From Campylobacterales bacterium (lineage in GTDB: Bacteria > Campylobacterota > Campylobacteria > Campylobacterales > Sulfurimonadaceae): a stretch of DNA of 64,000 nucleotides. Position 1 is the stretch's first letter. The number at the start of each line of letters is the position of its first letter. The stretch is taken from NCBI GenBank assembly GCA_016938175.1, contig JAFGVE010000023.1, forward strand, positions 108,859 through 172,858, read 5' to 3'. The notes below the pieces were generated by a model, which worked only from the letters and a program-made list of their open reading frames with translations, was not told the DNA's origin and did no database searches. Made by a program: the position numbers and the translations under genes. Positions 16,751-24,911 of this stretch are shown here, piece by piece.

Positions 16751-18039
16751 GTCTACTCAGTTGGGGAATGTATCCAAAAATACAAAACAAAGCCTTTTTA
16801 GTAGATAGTAGTGCAAAACTTGCAGAGTATCTCAAAGAACCTAGGGAGTATATACCTTTTGGTAATGGACGTAGCTATGGAGATAGTGCATTAGCAGAAA
16901 ACATCCTGAATATAAAACCTTACGACTACTTTTTACACTTCGATGCAGAAGCAGGTATACTTCACGCTCAAGCGGGTGTCTTACTCAGTGATATACTTGA
17001 GGCTTTTGTTCCACAGGGATGGTTTTTAAAAGTAACACCGGGAACAAAGCTTATCACGCTTGGTGGAGCTATTGCTTCTGATGTACACGGAAAAAATCAT
17101 CATGTTCAAGGCTGTTTTAGTGAATGCGTAGAAGAGTTTACTCTTATGACTGCCAATGGAGAGACTAAAACTGTCACAAGAGACTCTGAACTCTTCTTAG
17201 CCACTTGTGGTGGTATGGGACTTACTGGTGTTATTCTTGACGCAAAGATAAGCCTTAAAAAAATCAACTCTACTACAATTAAACAGACAACAATTAAGAC
17301 AAAAAACCTTCAAGAGACTTTTGCCGCTTTTGAAGAGTATGAGCATATGCCCTACTCGGTTGCATGGATTGATTGTCTCGCTCAGGGTGAGGCAATAGGC
17401 AAATGTCTTTTAATGGTTGGTGATTTTGCAGATAATGGGAAACTTGACTATAAACAAAAACCGAAAAAGAACATTCCCTTCAACTTTCCAAGCTTTGCAC
17501 TCAATAAACTCAGTGTAAAAGCTTTCAATTGGCTTTACTACAACAAAGCTCCTGCTGGAGTATCGAAACAAAATGTAGATATAGACACCTTTTTTTACCC
17601 ACTAGATGCTATACAAAATTGGAATAGAATTTACGGAAAAAGTGGTTTTACCCAGTACCAGTTCATCTTGCCTAAAGAGCGTAGTTATGAAGGACTTAAA
17701 GCAATTTTAGAAAAAATCGCTGCAAGTGGTAAAGGCTCTTTTTTAGCCGTACTCAAACTGTATGGCAAAGCTAATGCAAACTACCTCTCCTTTCCAATAG
17801 AGGGTTATTCTCTCGCTTTGGACTTCAAAATAGAGAGTGGTCTTTTTGAACTTCTAGATGCACTAGATGCTATTGTTGTAGAGTTTGGCGGGCGTATATA
17901 CCTTACAAAAGATGTACGTGTGAGTAAGGAGACATTTGAATCTGGGTATGAGCATATAGAGAAGTTTAGAACCCTTCGTAAACGTGAAAAAATGGATACA
18001 AAGTTTCAATCATTACAGAGTAAAAGAGTGGAGATTTAA
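16747..18039 (+). CDS. dprE1: DprE1-like FAD-dependent decaprenylphosphoryl-ribose 2'-oxidase
   Basis: A 430-residue PCMH-type FAD oxidoreductase close to mycobacterial DprE1. It should oxidise the 2'-hydroxyl of polyprenyl-phospho-ribose to the keto form, the first half of epimerisation to arabinose. FAD-binding blocks are FGNGRSYGDSAL (about residue 38), VTPGTKLITLGGAIASDVHGKNHHVQG (about 95-120) and GGMGLTGVI. The C-terminal half has LKLYGKANANYLSFPIEGY and VEFGGRIYLTKDVR, where the lysine corresponds to the catalytic Lys of DprE1. The residue matching the cysteine attacked by benzothiazinones (Cys387 in M. tuberculosis, my alignment) is Ala357. The GTG start at 16747 overlaps the gtrA stop. 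The DprE2-like gene follows after 2 bases. Confidence 0.87.
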   Translation: MSLLSWGMYPKIQNKAFLVDSSAKLAEYLKEPREYIPFGNGRSYGDSALAENILNIKPYDYFLHFDAEAGILHAQAGVLLSDILEAFVPQGWFLKVTPGTKLITLGGAIASDVHGKNHHVQGCFSECVEEFTLMTANGETKTVTRDSELFLATCGGMGLTGVILDAKISLKKINSTTIKQTTIKTKNLQETFAAFEEYEHMPYSVAWIDCLAQGEAIGKCLLMVGDFADNGKLDYKQKPKKNIPFNFPSFALNKLSVKAFNWLYYNKAPAGVSKQNVDIDTFFYPLDAIQNWNRIYGKSGFTQYQFILPKERSYEGLKAILEKIAASGKGSFLAVLKLYGKANANYLSFPIEGYSLALDFKIESGLFELLDALDAIVVEFGGRIYLTKDVRVSKETFESGYEHIEKFRTLRKREKMDTKFQSLQSKRVEI

Positions 18040-18041
18040 AG

Positions 18042-18773
18042 ATGAGTTATATTTTAATAATAGGTGCAAAAAGTGATATTGCAAAAGAGTTGGCACGAGT
18101 CTACGCTAAAAATGGCTATGACCTCTACTTAGCAGGACGTAATATTGACGAATTACAAAACTTTAGCGAAGACATAAAAATCCGTAGCGGTAGAAATGTC
18201 ATACTCAAAGAGCTTGACATTACAGACTTCACAACGCACCTAGATTTTTACGCCAAACTTGAACCTAAGCCTTTAGGTGTTATTGTTGTTTCAGGCTATA
18301 TGACTGAACAGAGTATAGCCCAAACGCAATGGAGTGAATCTTTAAACACTATAAACGTAAACTATACTGGAGCTGTCTCCCTTTTAAATATAGTTGCCAA
18401 TGAAATGCAGGAGAGCCGTAATGGTTTCATCGTAGGTGTTAGTTCTGTCGCGGGTGACAGAGGTAGAAAAGCGAACTACATTTATGGAAGTACAAAAGCT
18501 GCATTTAGCGCTTACCTTTCAGGTCTTAGAAACAGACTTTATGAGTATGATGTTCATGTTTTAACTGTAAAACCAGGCTTTGTTGCTACAAAAATGACAG
18601 CCAATTTAGAACTTCCAGAAAAACTCACAGCACAAGCAAGTGATGTTGCAAATGATATTTTTAAAGCACAACAGAGCAAAAAAAATACTCTTTACACAAA
18701 ATGGATATGGCGCTATATTATGCTGATTATTACGCATATTCCAGAGTTTCTCTTTAAAAAGATGAGCATATGA
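18042..18773 (+). CDS. dprE2: DprE2-like short-chain dehydrogenase/reductase
   Basis: A 243-residue classical SDR that should reduce polyprenyl-phospho-2-keto-erythro-pentofuranose to the arabinose form, completing the epimerisation begun by the DprE1-like oxidase. The N-terminal nucleotide-binding stretch is IIGAKSDIAKELARVYAKNGY with LAGRN. The active site is VGVSSVAGDRGRKANYIYGSTKAAF (Ser, Tyr-xxx-Lys). KPGFVATKM follows, as in DprE2. A final hydrophobic segment near residues 220-240 may anchor it to the membrane. It overlaps the next glycosyltransferase gene by 4 bases. SDRs are hard to assign by sequence alone; the function rests on its place next to the DprE1-like gene. Confidence 0.82.
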   Translation: MSYILIIGAKSDIAKELARVYAKNGYDLYLAGRNIDELQNFSEDIKIRSGRNVILKELDITDFTTHLDFYAKLEPKPLGVIVVSGYMTEQSIAQTQWSESLNTINVNYTGAVSLLNIVANEMQESRNGFIVGVSSVAGDRGRKANYIYGSTKAAFSAYLSGLRNRLYEYDVHVLTVKPGFVATKMTANLELPEKLTAQASDVANDIFKAQQSKKNTLYTKWIWRYIMLIITHIPEFLFKKMSI

Positions 18774-20263
18774 CAAAACATTATGCACCTCAAATAAAAG
18801 TAGTTGGTGCAATTCTTCTACTTAAACTTGTTTTACTGGCTCTTATTCCACTTACAGGCGATGAGGCATATTTTATAAAATGGGCTGATAATCTAAGTAG
18901 TGGATACTACGACCATCCTCCTATGGTTGGTTGGCTCATCTACCTTATGAGCTTTATACATGATTCTATATTTTTCTTTCGCCTCTTTAGTTTTATGGCA
19001 GCTATTACAGTCGCTTACGCAATCTATAAAATTGCACAACTTTACATGGATGAAAATCGTGCCTATTTTCTCTTTTTACTCTTTTTAGCTTCACCTGTAA
19101 ACATTTTAATGTCTCTTTTTACAAATGATATTCCTCTTGTACTCTTTGGAACATTAGGAACGATGTTTTTACTCTACTCATTTCATAAAACAAACACACT
19201 TTTCTATGCTGTTCTCTCCGGTGTATTTCTTGGAGCGGCTTTCTTAAGCAAATATTTTTCAGTCTTTCTTTTACTTTCCCTTGCAGCTTTTATATTTATA
19301 ACATACAGAACAAAAGCAATCAAAAATGCACTTATAGTCTCTGTTATCGTACTCTTAGCAGTAGGACAAAACCTCTGCTTCAACTATAACTGTTGTTGGA
19401 ATAATATTATGTTCAACTTTTTTGCACGAACAGAGAGCCATTACAATCTTGAAACTTTTGGAAACTTTGTACTCAATCTTCTTTATGTAGTTACACCATG
19501 GGCATTTTACTTTCTCTATAAAAGTAGAAAAAACTTTGTTCCCTCTGAACTTTTAACACTCTTAACAAGTATTTTAGGACTTATGTTTACTGTCTTTTTT
19601 CTTGTCTCTCTTAAAAATCAGATGGGAATACACTGGTTTGTCCTTTTTATTCCTTATCTATTTTTACTCTTTAGTTATCTCGATGATGTCTATTTACACA
19701 AACTCTTTAAATACAATACTGTCTTTACATTTATGCACATTGCTATTCTTATTCCTCTTGCATCTGCGATTCATCTTCTTCCACTCTCATTTTTACAATC
19801 GAGTTACTACTACGAAGATGCTGTATTTGCAAAAAAAACCAAAGAGACCTGCGAAATTTTAGATACAAGTTTCAAGGATAAACCACTCTTTACTATAGGC
19901 TATACAAACTCTTCAATGCTTAACTACTACTGCAAAAAAGATGCTCCTATGATTTTTAGCAACTCTACTTTTGGACGTATGGATGATAGAGCCGTAGATT
20001 TTAGAGAGCTTGATAATAAAAATATTTACCTCTTTAACAATAGAGAGATGAAAAAAGAGGAGTACACAAACGTTTGTAAAGATGTAGATGTACATACATT
20101 TTCTATGGAAAACGCCACTTTTTACGTAACAACATGTAATGGATTTTCTTACGAAAAGTATAAAGAGCATTATCTCAAAATACAAAAAGAGAAATTTTAT
20201 AGAATTCCTGAGTTCCTGCCAAAGGGAAAATGTTATTTTGACGATAGATATGAGATTGAATAG
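18770..20263 (+). CDS. GT39-family polyprenyl-phosphate glycosyltransferase, second paralogue
   Basis: A 497-residue GT-C membrane protein with about ten hydrophobic segments. It has the same loop as the paralogue at 14080: TGDEAYFIKWADNL and GYYDHPPMVGW. Its C-terminal periplasmic domain is different and cysteine-rich (GQNLCFNYNCCWN, YYCKKD, CKDVDVH, TTCNGF, GKCYF), suggesting disulfides and another acceptor. It overlaps the DprE2-like gene by 4 bases and is followed after 9 bases by a HAD phosphatase, so it belongs to the same operon and may use the same lipid-linked pentose. Confidence 0.8.
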   Translation: MTKHYAPQIKVVGAILLLKLVLLALIPLTGDEAYFIKWADNLSSGYYDHPPMVGWLIYLMSFIHDSIFFFRLFSFMAAITVAYAIYKIAQLYMDENRAYFLFLLFLASPVNILMSLFTNDIPLVLFGTLGTMFLLYSFHKTNTLFYAVLSGVFLGAAFLSKYFSVFLLLSLAAFIFITYRTKAIKNALIVSVIVLLAVGQNLCFNYNCCWNNIMFNFFARTESHYNLETFGNFVLNLLYVVTPWAFYFLYKSRKNFVPSELLTLLTSILGLMFTVFFLVSLKNQMGIHWFVLFIPYLFLLFSYLDDVYLHKLFKYNTVFTFMHIAILIPLASAIHLLPLSFLQSSYYYEDAVFAKKTKETCEILDTSFKDKPLFTIGYTNSSMLNYYCKKDAPMIFSNSTFGRMDDRAVDFRELDNKNIYLFNNREMKKEEYTNVCKDVDVHTFSMENATFYVTTCNGFSYEKYKEHYLKIQKEKFYRIPEFLPKGKCYFDDRYEIE

Positions 20264-20272
20264 GAAGATGGT

Positions 20273-20851
20273 ATGAATCTAGCTCTCTTTGACTTTGATG
20301 GGACCCTTACTACTAAAGACTCTCTTCAAGAGTTTATTATTTTTGCAGTAGGAAAGACAACTTACTACTCAAAACTTATACTTTTTTCACCTATTTTTGT
20401 ACTTTACAAACTCAAACTTATGCACAACTCAACTGCTAAAGAGTTACTTTTTCAACTCTACTTTAAAGGTATACAAGAGAGTGAGTTTAAACAAATTGCC
20501 CTTGAGTTTTCACAACAAGGCATAAACCCTATACTCAGAGACACAACTTACCATAAACTTCAAGAGCATAAAAAACATGGAGACCGAGTGATTGTTGTCT
20601 CTGCATCTATGAAGTGTTGGTTAGAGCCATGGACACAAAAAGAAGGTATAGAACTACTCTCAACGGAACTAGAGTTCACAAAAGGAATTTTCAACGGAAA
20701 ATTTAAAACCCTCAACTGCCACGGCAAAGAAAAATTACGCAGAGTCAAAGAGCTGCTCCAACTTGATGATTATGAAAAAATATATACTTATGGAGATAGC
20801 GAAGGAGACAGAGAGATACTTGACATCGCAGATGTCAAAGTAAAACTCTAA
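20273..20851 (+). CDS. HAD-IB family phosphatase
   Basis: A 192-residue HAD-superfamily hydrolase of the SerB-like IB group. Motif I is LFDFDGTLTTKDSL with the nucleophile and acid-base aspartates. Motif II is VIVVSASM. Motif III/IV is YTYGDSEGDREIL. A small helical cap with a hydrophobic stretch (YYSKLILFSPIFVLYKL) could rest on the membrane. In the polyprenyl-phospho-arabinose pathway the 5-phosphate of the UbiA product must be removed before DprE1 acts, and this enzyme, at the end of that operon, is a good candidate. This assignment is an inference from position. A short AAGAGA/TCTCTT hairpin at 20860-20875 may end the transcript. Confidence 0.8.
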   Translation: MNLALFDFDGTLTTKDSLQEFIIFAVGKTTYYSKLILFSPIFVLYKLKLMHNSTAKELLFQLYFKGIQESEFKQIALEFSQQGINPILRDTTYHKLQEHKKHGDRVIVVSASMKCWLEPWTQKEGIELLSTELEFTKGIFNGKFKTLNCHGKEKLRRVKELLQLDDYEKIYTYGDSEGDREILDIADVKVKL

Positions 20852-20873
20852 ATTTTTTAAAGAGAGACTTCTC

Positions 20874-21119
20874 TTATTCGTAGCGGTTTTTGTGTGGGAA
20901 CTTCTCTACACTAAAGTAGTCATCATCGTCCCACTCTTCCTCTTCTTCATACATATCATAGTCTACGTCAAATATTTTAGGATACCCGCGTTTTGCGAGT
21001 TCTTCATCAACCATGTTTGTATTAATTGCTTTATTATTATAAAGCTTAAGGATGTCAGCAATATCTGCTTTATCAACGCCAGCAAGTTCCATTTCAAATT
21101 CCAAATCTGAAATTTTCAT
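20874..21119 (-). CDS. Small acidic protein of unknown function
   Basis: An 81-residue protein that I do not recognise. The first half is amphipathic and helical (LEFEMELAGVDKADIADILKLYNN), the second ends in a very acidic tail with EEEEEWDDDDYF. It has no signal peptide or membrane segment. It is convergent with the HAD phosphatase gene and divergent from the flippase-like gene at 21229. The start ATG is preceded by GAGGCGACA, a fair ribosome-binding sequence, which supports a real gene, as does the lack of an alternative gene in this interval. It could be a regulator or a protein-binding peptide, with no sequence basis to choose. Confidence 0.6.
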   Translation of the reverse strand: MKISDLEFEMELAGVDKADIADILKLYNNKAINTNMVDEELAKRGYPKIFDVDYDMYEEEEEWDDDDYFSVEKFPHKNRYE

Positions 21120-21228
21120 TGTCGCCTCGTATTATAAGAATAGTGCTCGCTTGTTGTTACACATTTGAGAAGAAAATTATACTCCTTTTTTGAAAAAATT
21201 AATCATATTTTGGATAAAATCACTCTCT

Positions 21229-22134
21229 ATGAAAAATATTATTAAGCTCTTTATTACTATTGCCATTTTTTACTTTCTATTTCGAAATATTGACTTTGTA
21301 GAGTTTAGTAAAATACTTTTTAACTCTCACGGTGGCTGGATATTTGTAGCTCTGCTTATGCAACTCACCTCTACTTACCTTGCGGCATACAGATGGTTTA
21401 AAATATCACAACTTCTTGTCTTTAAAGAGCGTCTCTCTTTTTACGTTCAGAGTTACTTTAAAGGTACTTTTTTCAATCAAGTTTTACCTTCAAGTATAGG
21501 TGGTGATGCAGTTCGTATCATTGATCTTACTCGTCTTGATTATGATAAAAAAGATGCTTTTTACGTTGTTTTTGTTGACCGTGTCGTTGGACTAGTCGGT
21601 CTTTTAGTTTTAAACCTCATTGCAACACTCCTTTTTTTTGGTGCCTTTGACAAAGAGTTCTCTCTGCTTATCATTGCTATAGCACTCAGTGGGATAACAG
21701 GTTTTGCACTGCTTTTTCAATTACACCGTTTAACTTTTCTAGCAAATATAAAAGGTTTAAACCTGTTTGTACGACTTGCAAATAGACTCAACACACTATA
21801 TGCATCAAGAATGCTCCTACTCAAGCATATTTCTATCTCTGTAGTTGTACACTTGTTCTCCGTACTCACGATGTATGGGCTCTCTCTAGCGCTTGGCCTT
21901 GATCTCAGCTTTCAAACACTTCTTATTGCGGTACCACCGGTTTTTTTACTGACAATAGTTCCAATCTCATTGGCTGGATGGGGTGTACGTGAAGGTGCAA
22001 TGATAGGTATATTCATGCTTGTTGGAGCAGACCAGACAAAGGTACTTGCTATGAGTATTTTATATGGGCTTCTACTGATACTCAGTGCCCTACCAGGTTC
22101 ATACTTTTGGATAAAAAGTAAGAAGGCTACGTAA
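21229..22134 (+). CDS. UPF0104 / lysylphosphatidylglycerol-synthase-like membrane protein
   Basis: A membrane protein of about 301 residues with seven or eight transmembrane helices of the LPG synthase TM-region family (AglD/UPF0104). Typical segments are SYFKGTFFNQVLPSSIGGDAVRIIDLTR and, near the C-terminus, VPISLAGWGVREGAMI. Such proteins are thought to act in lipid or lipid-linked sugar transport, often in glycan loci; this is consistent with the GT39 and DprE neighbours. ATG 21229 is preferred over TTG 21190 because the sequence from MKNIIKLFITIAIFYF is the usual family start. It is followed by a 101-base inverted repeat. Confidence 0.78.
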   Translation: MKNIIKLFITIAIFYFLFRNIDFVEFSKILFNSHGGWIFVALLMQLTSTYLAAYRWFKISQLLVFKERLSFYVQSYFKGTFFNQVLPSSIGGDAVRIIDLTRLDYDKKDAFYVVFVDRVVGLVGLLVLNLIATLLFFGAFDKEFSLLIIAIALSGITGFALLFQLHRLTFLANIKGLNLFVRLANRLNTLYASRMLLLKHISISVVVHLFSVLTMYGLSLALGLDLSFQTLLIAVPPVFLLTIVPISLAGWGVREGAMIGIFMLVGADQTKVLAMSILYGLLLILSALPGSYFWIKSKKAT

Positions 22135-22135
22135 C

Positions 22136-22236
22136 AAGCTCTTCACTGAAGTTTTGAATAAATGATTTCCTAGAGGTCAAATCCTCACTGCGCTCTGAGC
22201 CTCACGAAATCACTTCTTCAAAACTTTATTGAGCTT
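22136..22236. repeat. 101-base imperfect inverted repeat between two envelope genes
   Basis: Three perfectly paired segments are nested in order: AAGCTC (22136-22141) with GAGCTT (22231-22236), AAGTTTTGAA (22149-22158) with TTCAAAACTT (22217-22226), TGATTTC (22163-22169) with GAAATCA (22206-22212). Only short unpaired bulges lie between them. The 36-base apical part holds further self-complementary pieces (GAGG/CCTC and GCTC/GAGC). It starts 2 bases after the flippase-like stop codon and ends 32 bases before the GT9 start. It has no T-run typical of a terminator. It may be a REP- or MITE-like element or a structured leader RNA. No second copy is seen in the window. Confidence 0.7.
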
Positions 22237-22267
22237 GCAAAGAAAACAACACGACAAAGGATAGAGA

Positions 22268-23491
22268 ATGAATGTAGATACAATGAGAAACATAGACCAC
22301 TACGTTGGTGTACCACTCGCTTTTACCGGTACTTTAATTAAAAAAATTGTTGATTTTTTCGTACCACCTAAACAAGTGAGACCAAAGAACGTACTTCTAA
22401 TTGAACTCTCAGAAATGGGAAGTGCAATTATTGTTGACCCTGCTATGCGTAAGCTTAAAGAGAACATTGAAGGTGAACTCTTTTTTGTTATTTTTTCTAA
22501 AAACAAAGTCTCTCTACAACTGCTTGGAACTGTAAAAGATGAAAATATTTTCACAATTGATGAAAGCAGTATAATGAACCTTGCAACATCATCTTTAGCA
22601 TTTTTAAAATGGTGTAGAGAAAAAGAGATAGACTCTGTTATTGACCTAGAGCTATTCTCTCGCTTTACAGCACTTTTAACTGCTTCAAGTGGAGCTCTAA
22701 ACCGTGTTGGTTTTCATGCATTTCACAATGAAGGGCTTTATAGAGGTGACTTTTTAACACACAAAGTTGCATATAATGCACATCAACATATCGCTAAAAA
22801 TTTTATTGCCCTTGTAGATGCACTTCTGAGTGAAAAACAAGAACTTCCATTTACAAAAAGAATTATTCCTGATGATGAAATCAAAATCGCAAAAGCAACT
22901 ATTAGTGATGAAGAACAAGCTTCTGTACGTGCAACTATTTCAGGGCTTTATGAAGGCTTTGAGAAAGAGAAAAATCCAATCATTTTAGTCAACTCAAATG
23001 CTTCTGACCTGCTCCCTCAACGTAGATGGGACAGAGAAAACTACGGAGAAGTGATTAAAAAAATTCTTGCCTATAATGAAAATGCTATAGTTCTTTTAAC
23101 TGGTGCCCCTGCTGAAAGTGAAGGTGCACAGATGCTAGCGGACTATGTTAATGATAAACGCTGTATCAATTTCGCAGGTGCAGTAAAATTTTTACAGTTG
23201 CCAGCACTCTATAGTGTAAGTGCTTTCATGCTTACAAATGACTCGGGGCCTGCACATTTTGCTTCTATTACAGACATGCATACATTTGTTATTTTTGGTC
23301 CTGAGACTCCTGCACTATACGGTTCTCTTGGACCAACAACACCTATATATGCAGGTATGAGCTGTTCACCGTGTGTAAGTGCTTCAAACCACCGTAAAAC
23401 ACCGTGTACTGACAATCAATGTATTCAAGTCATAACACCTGAATGGGTATTTAACACTTTACAATTTAAGCTTGATGAACTTACTCGCTAA
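22268..23491 (+). CDS. Glycosyltransferase family 9 (heptosyltransferase-like)
   Basis: A 407-residue GT-B enzyme of family 9, which transfers ADP-heptose or related sugars in lipopolysaccharide core assembly on the cytoplasmic face. Family features are the opening VLLIELSEMGSAIIVDPAM, VDLELFSRF in the N-terminal domain, NSNASDLLPQRRWDRENYGEVI, LTGAPAESEGAQ, and the donor-binding FMLTNDSGPAHFASI with FGPETPALYGSLGP. A Cys-rich stretch CSPCVSASNHRKTPCTDNQC near the C-terminus is common in GT9. It is about 80 residues longer than WaaC/WaaF. The 3' end overlaps the next GT39 gene by 17 bases. Confidence 0.85.
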   Translation: MNVDTMRNIDHYVGVPLAFTGTLIKKIVDFFVPPKQVRPKNVLLIELSEMGSAIIVDPAMRKLKENIEGELFFVIFSKNKVSLQLLGTVKDENIFTIDESSIMNLATSSLAFLKWCREKEIDSVIDLELFSRFTALLTASSGALNRVGFHAFHNEGLYRGDFLTHKVAYNAHQHIAKNFIALVDALLSEKQELPFTKRIIPDDEIKIAKATISDEEQASVRATISGLYEGFEKEKNPIILVNSNASDLLPQRRWDRENYGEVIKKILAYNENAIVLLTGAPAESEGAQMLADYVNDKRCINFAGAVKFLQLPALYSVSAFMLTNDSGPAHFASITDMHTFVIFGPETPALYGSLGPTTPIYAGMSCSPCVSASNHRKTPCTDNQCIQVITPEWVFNTLQFKLDELTR

Positions 23492-24911
23492 AGAGCATCA
23501 GCCGCTTTTTATTCTTATCACCTTTGTAGCCGTTTTTCGGTTACTTATCGCTCCACACTTAGGTCTTGGAGCCGATGAGGCACACTATCTTATTTATGCT
23601 CTTAATCTTGATTATTCTTACTTTGACCACCCACCACTAGTAGGTTGGACGCAGTACATTTTTACTTCTATTTTTGGTATCAATGAGTTTGGCGCACGTA
23701 TCAGCGCTATTACAATTGGTTTTTTGAGTTCGTATTTTCTTTATAGATTACTCTACGAAATAGACAATAATGCCCATTTTGCGTTTGTTGGTGTTCTTGC
23801 TCTACAGGCTTCATTTATATTTAATGCACTCTTTTTAATGCTTATGCCTGACACCCTGCTATTTTTATTTATCATACCTCTTATGTATGCTGTTTTACGA
23901 CTTGAAAAAAGTTCTTCTCTTTCAAACTGGTTATTTTTGGGAGTTTTGTTGGGACTTTGTGGACTCAGTAAGTATACAGCAATACTTTTTATAGTTCCAA
24001 TAGTAATCTATTTCGTTTTTAAAAAGCGTTATGATATTTTTTACAATCCTAAAATAGTTCTCTCTATAGCTCTTGCTCTTCTGATTATATCTCCTGTAAT
24101 CTACTGGAATATACAAAATGATTGGATTAGTTTTCATTATCAAAGTAATCATGTTGTTGCACAGGAACAAATAAATCTCAAAGGCTTTGCTGCTTCTTTA
24201 AGCGCACAGTTTTTTGCCTATAATCCACTACTAACCCCTATAGCTTTTTATGGTCTGTATCGCTCTTTTAGGTCTAAAAATAACCTATTACTACTCTCTT
24301 CATTTTTTGGATCTGTTTTATTTCTCTTTTTTACCTACTCGGCACTCTATAAAACAGCGCTTCCTCACTGGTCAGCACTCTTTTATCTACTCTTTATTCC
24401 AATAGGAGTTTACTTTTTATACGCTAAGTCACTGAAATGGAAAAAATATCTTAAGTTTGCAATTGGTTTTGGACTTACAATCTCTGCTCTTATTTATATT
24501 GAGATAGCTACAAAACTTATACCTCTTCCTGATGAGAACTCTATTCAACTCGATATTTATGGTTTTGAAAAAATTATGCAAAGAGCAAATGAGCAGATTA
24601 AAGACCCTAAAAAAGAGGCTATAGCTGTAACTCTTTGGACACTTGCTTCACGCGCGATTGTCTACAATGCAGAGTATAATTCGGAAGTATTTCTTATAGA
24701 TGACAGATATGATCAATTTGATATCTGGGAAAAAAGTTCGGCTCTTGGAAAAGACCTCGTTTTTATAGATATAAACTTTGCACATAAAGATATAAATGCA
24801 ACTATGCGCTGTAATTCAGTATATCAAGTAGAGAGTTTTGCTTTACTTCAAGGTTCAGAAGCTGAAAACATAAAACTCATTAAATGTATAAACTTTCAAG
24901 GACTCAAATGA
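23475..24911 (+). CDS. GT39-family polyprenyl-phosphate glycosyltransferase, third paralogue
   Basis: A 478-residue GT-C enzyme with about eleven hydrophobic segments, the third GT39 paralogue here. The catalytic loop reads GADEAHYLIYALNL and SYFDHPPLVGW. The C-terminal domain (AVTLWTLASRAIVYNAEYNSEVFLIDDRYDQFDIWE) is like that of the first paralogue (ATAASLQFFLSG onward with DDRYSQYDMW), so these two form the closer pair and the one at 18770 is the outlier. ATG 23475 is preferred over the TTG at 23472. It overlaps the GT9 gene at its 5' end and ends ATGA with the PAP2 gene. Confidence 0.82.
   Translation: MNLLAKEHQPLFILITFVAVFRLLIAPHLGLGADEAHYLIYALNLDYSYFDHPPLVGWTQYIFTSIFGINEFGARISAITIGFLSSYFLYRLLYEIDNNAHFAFVGVLALQASFIFNALFLMLMPDTLLFLFIIPLMYAVLRLEKSSSLSNWLFLGVLLGLCGLSKYTAILFIVPIVIYFVFKKRYDIFYNPKIVLSIALALLIISPVIYWNIQNDWISFHYQSNHVVAQEQINLKGFAASLSAQFFAYNPLLTPIAFYGLYRSFRSKNNLLLLSSFFGSVLFLFFTYSALYKTALPHWSALFYLLFIPIGVYFLYAKSLKWKKYLKFAIGFGLTISALIYIEIATKLIPLPDENSIQLDIYGFEKIMQRANEQIKDPKKEAIAVTLWTLASRAIVYNAEYNSEVFLIDDRYDQFDIWEKSSALGKDLVFIDINFAHKDINATMRCNSVYQVESFALLQGSEAENIKLIKCINFQGLK

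Noticed and set aside
20860..20875. Terminator hairpin between the HAD phosphatase and the 81-aa gene
   Set aside because: The AAGAGA/TCTCTT stem is only 6 bp of weak pairs with no T-run on the plus strand, so it is mentioned in the gene entry but not called as a feature.
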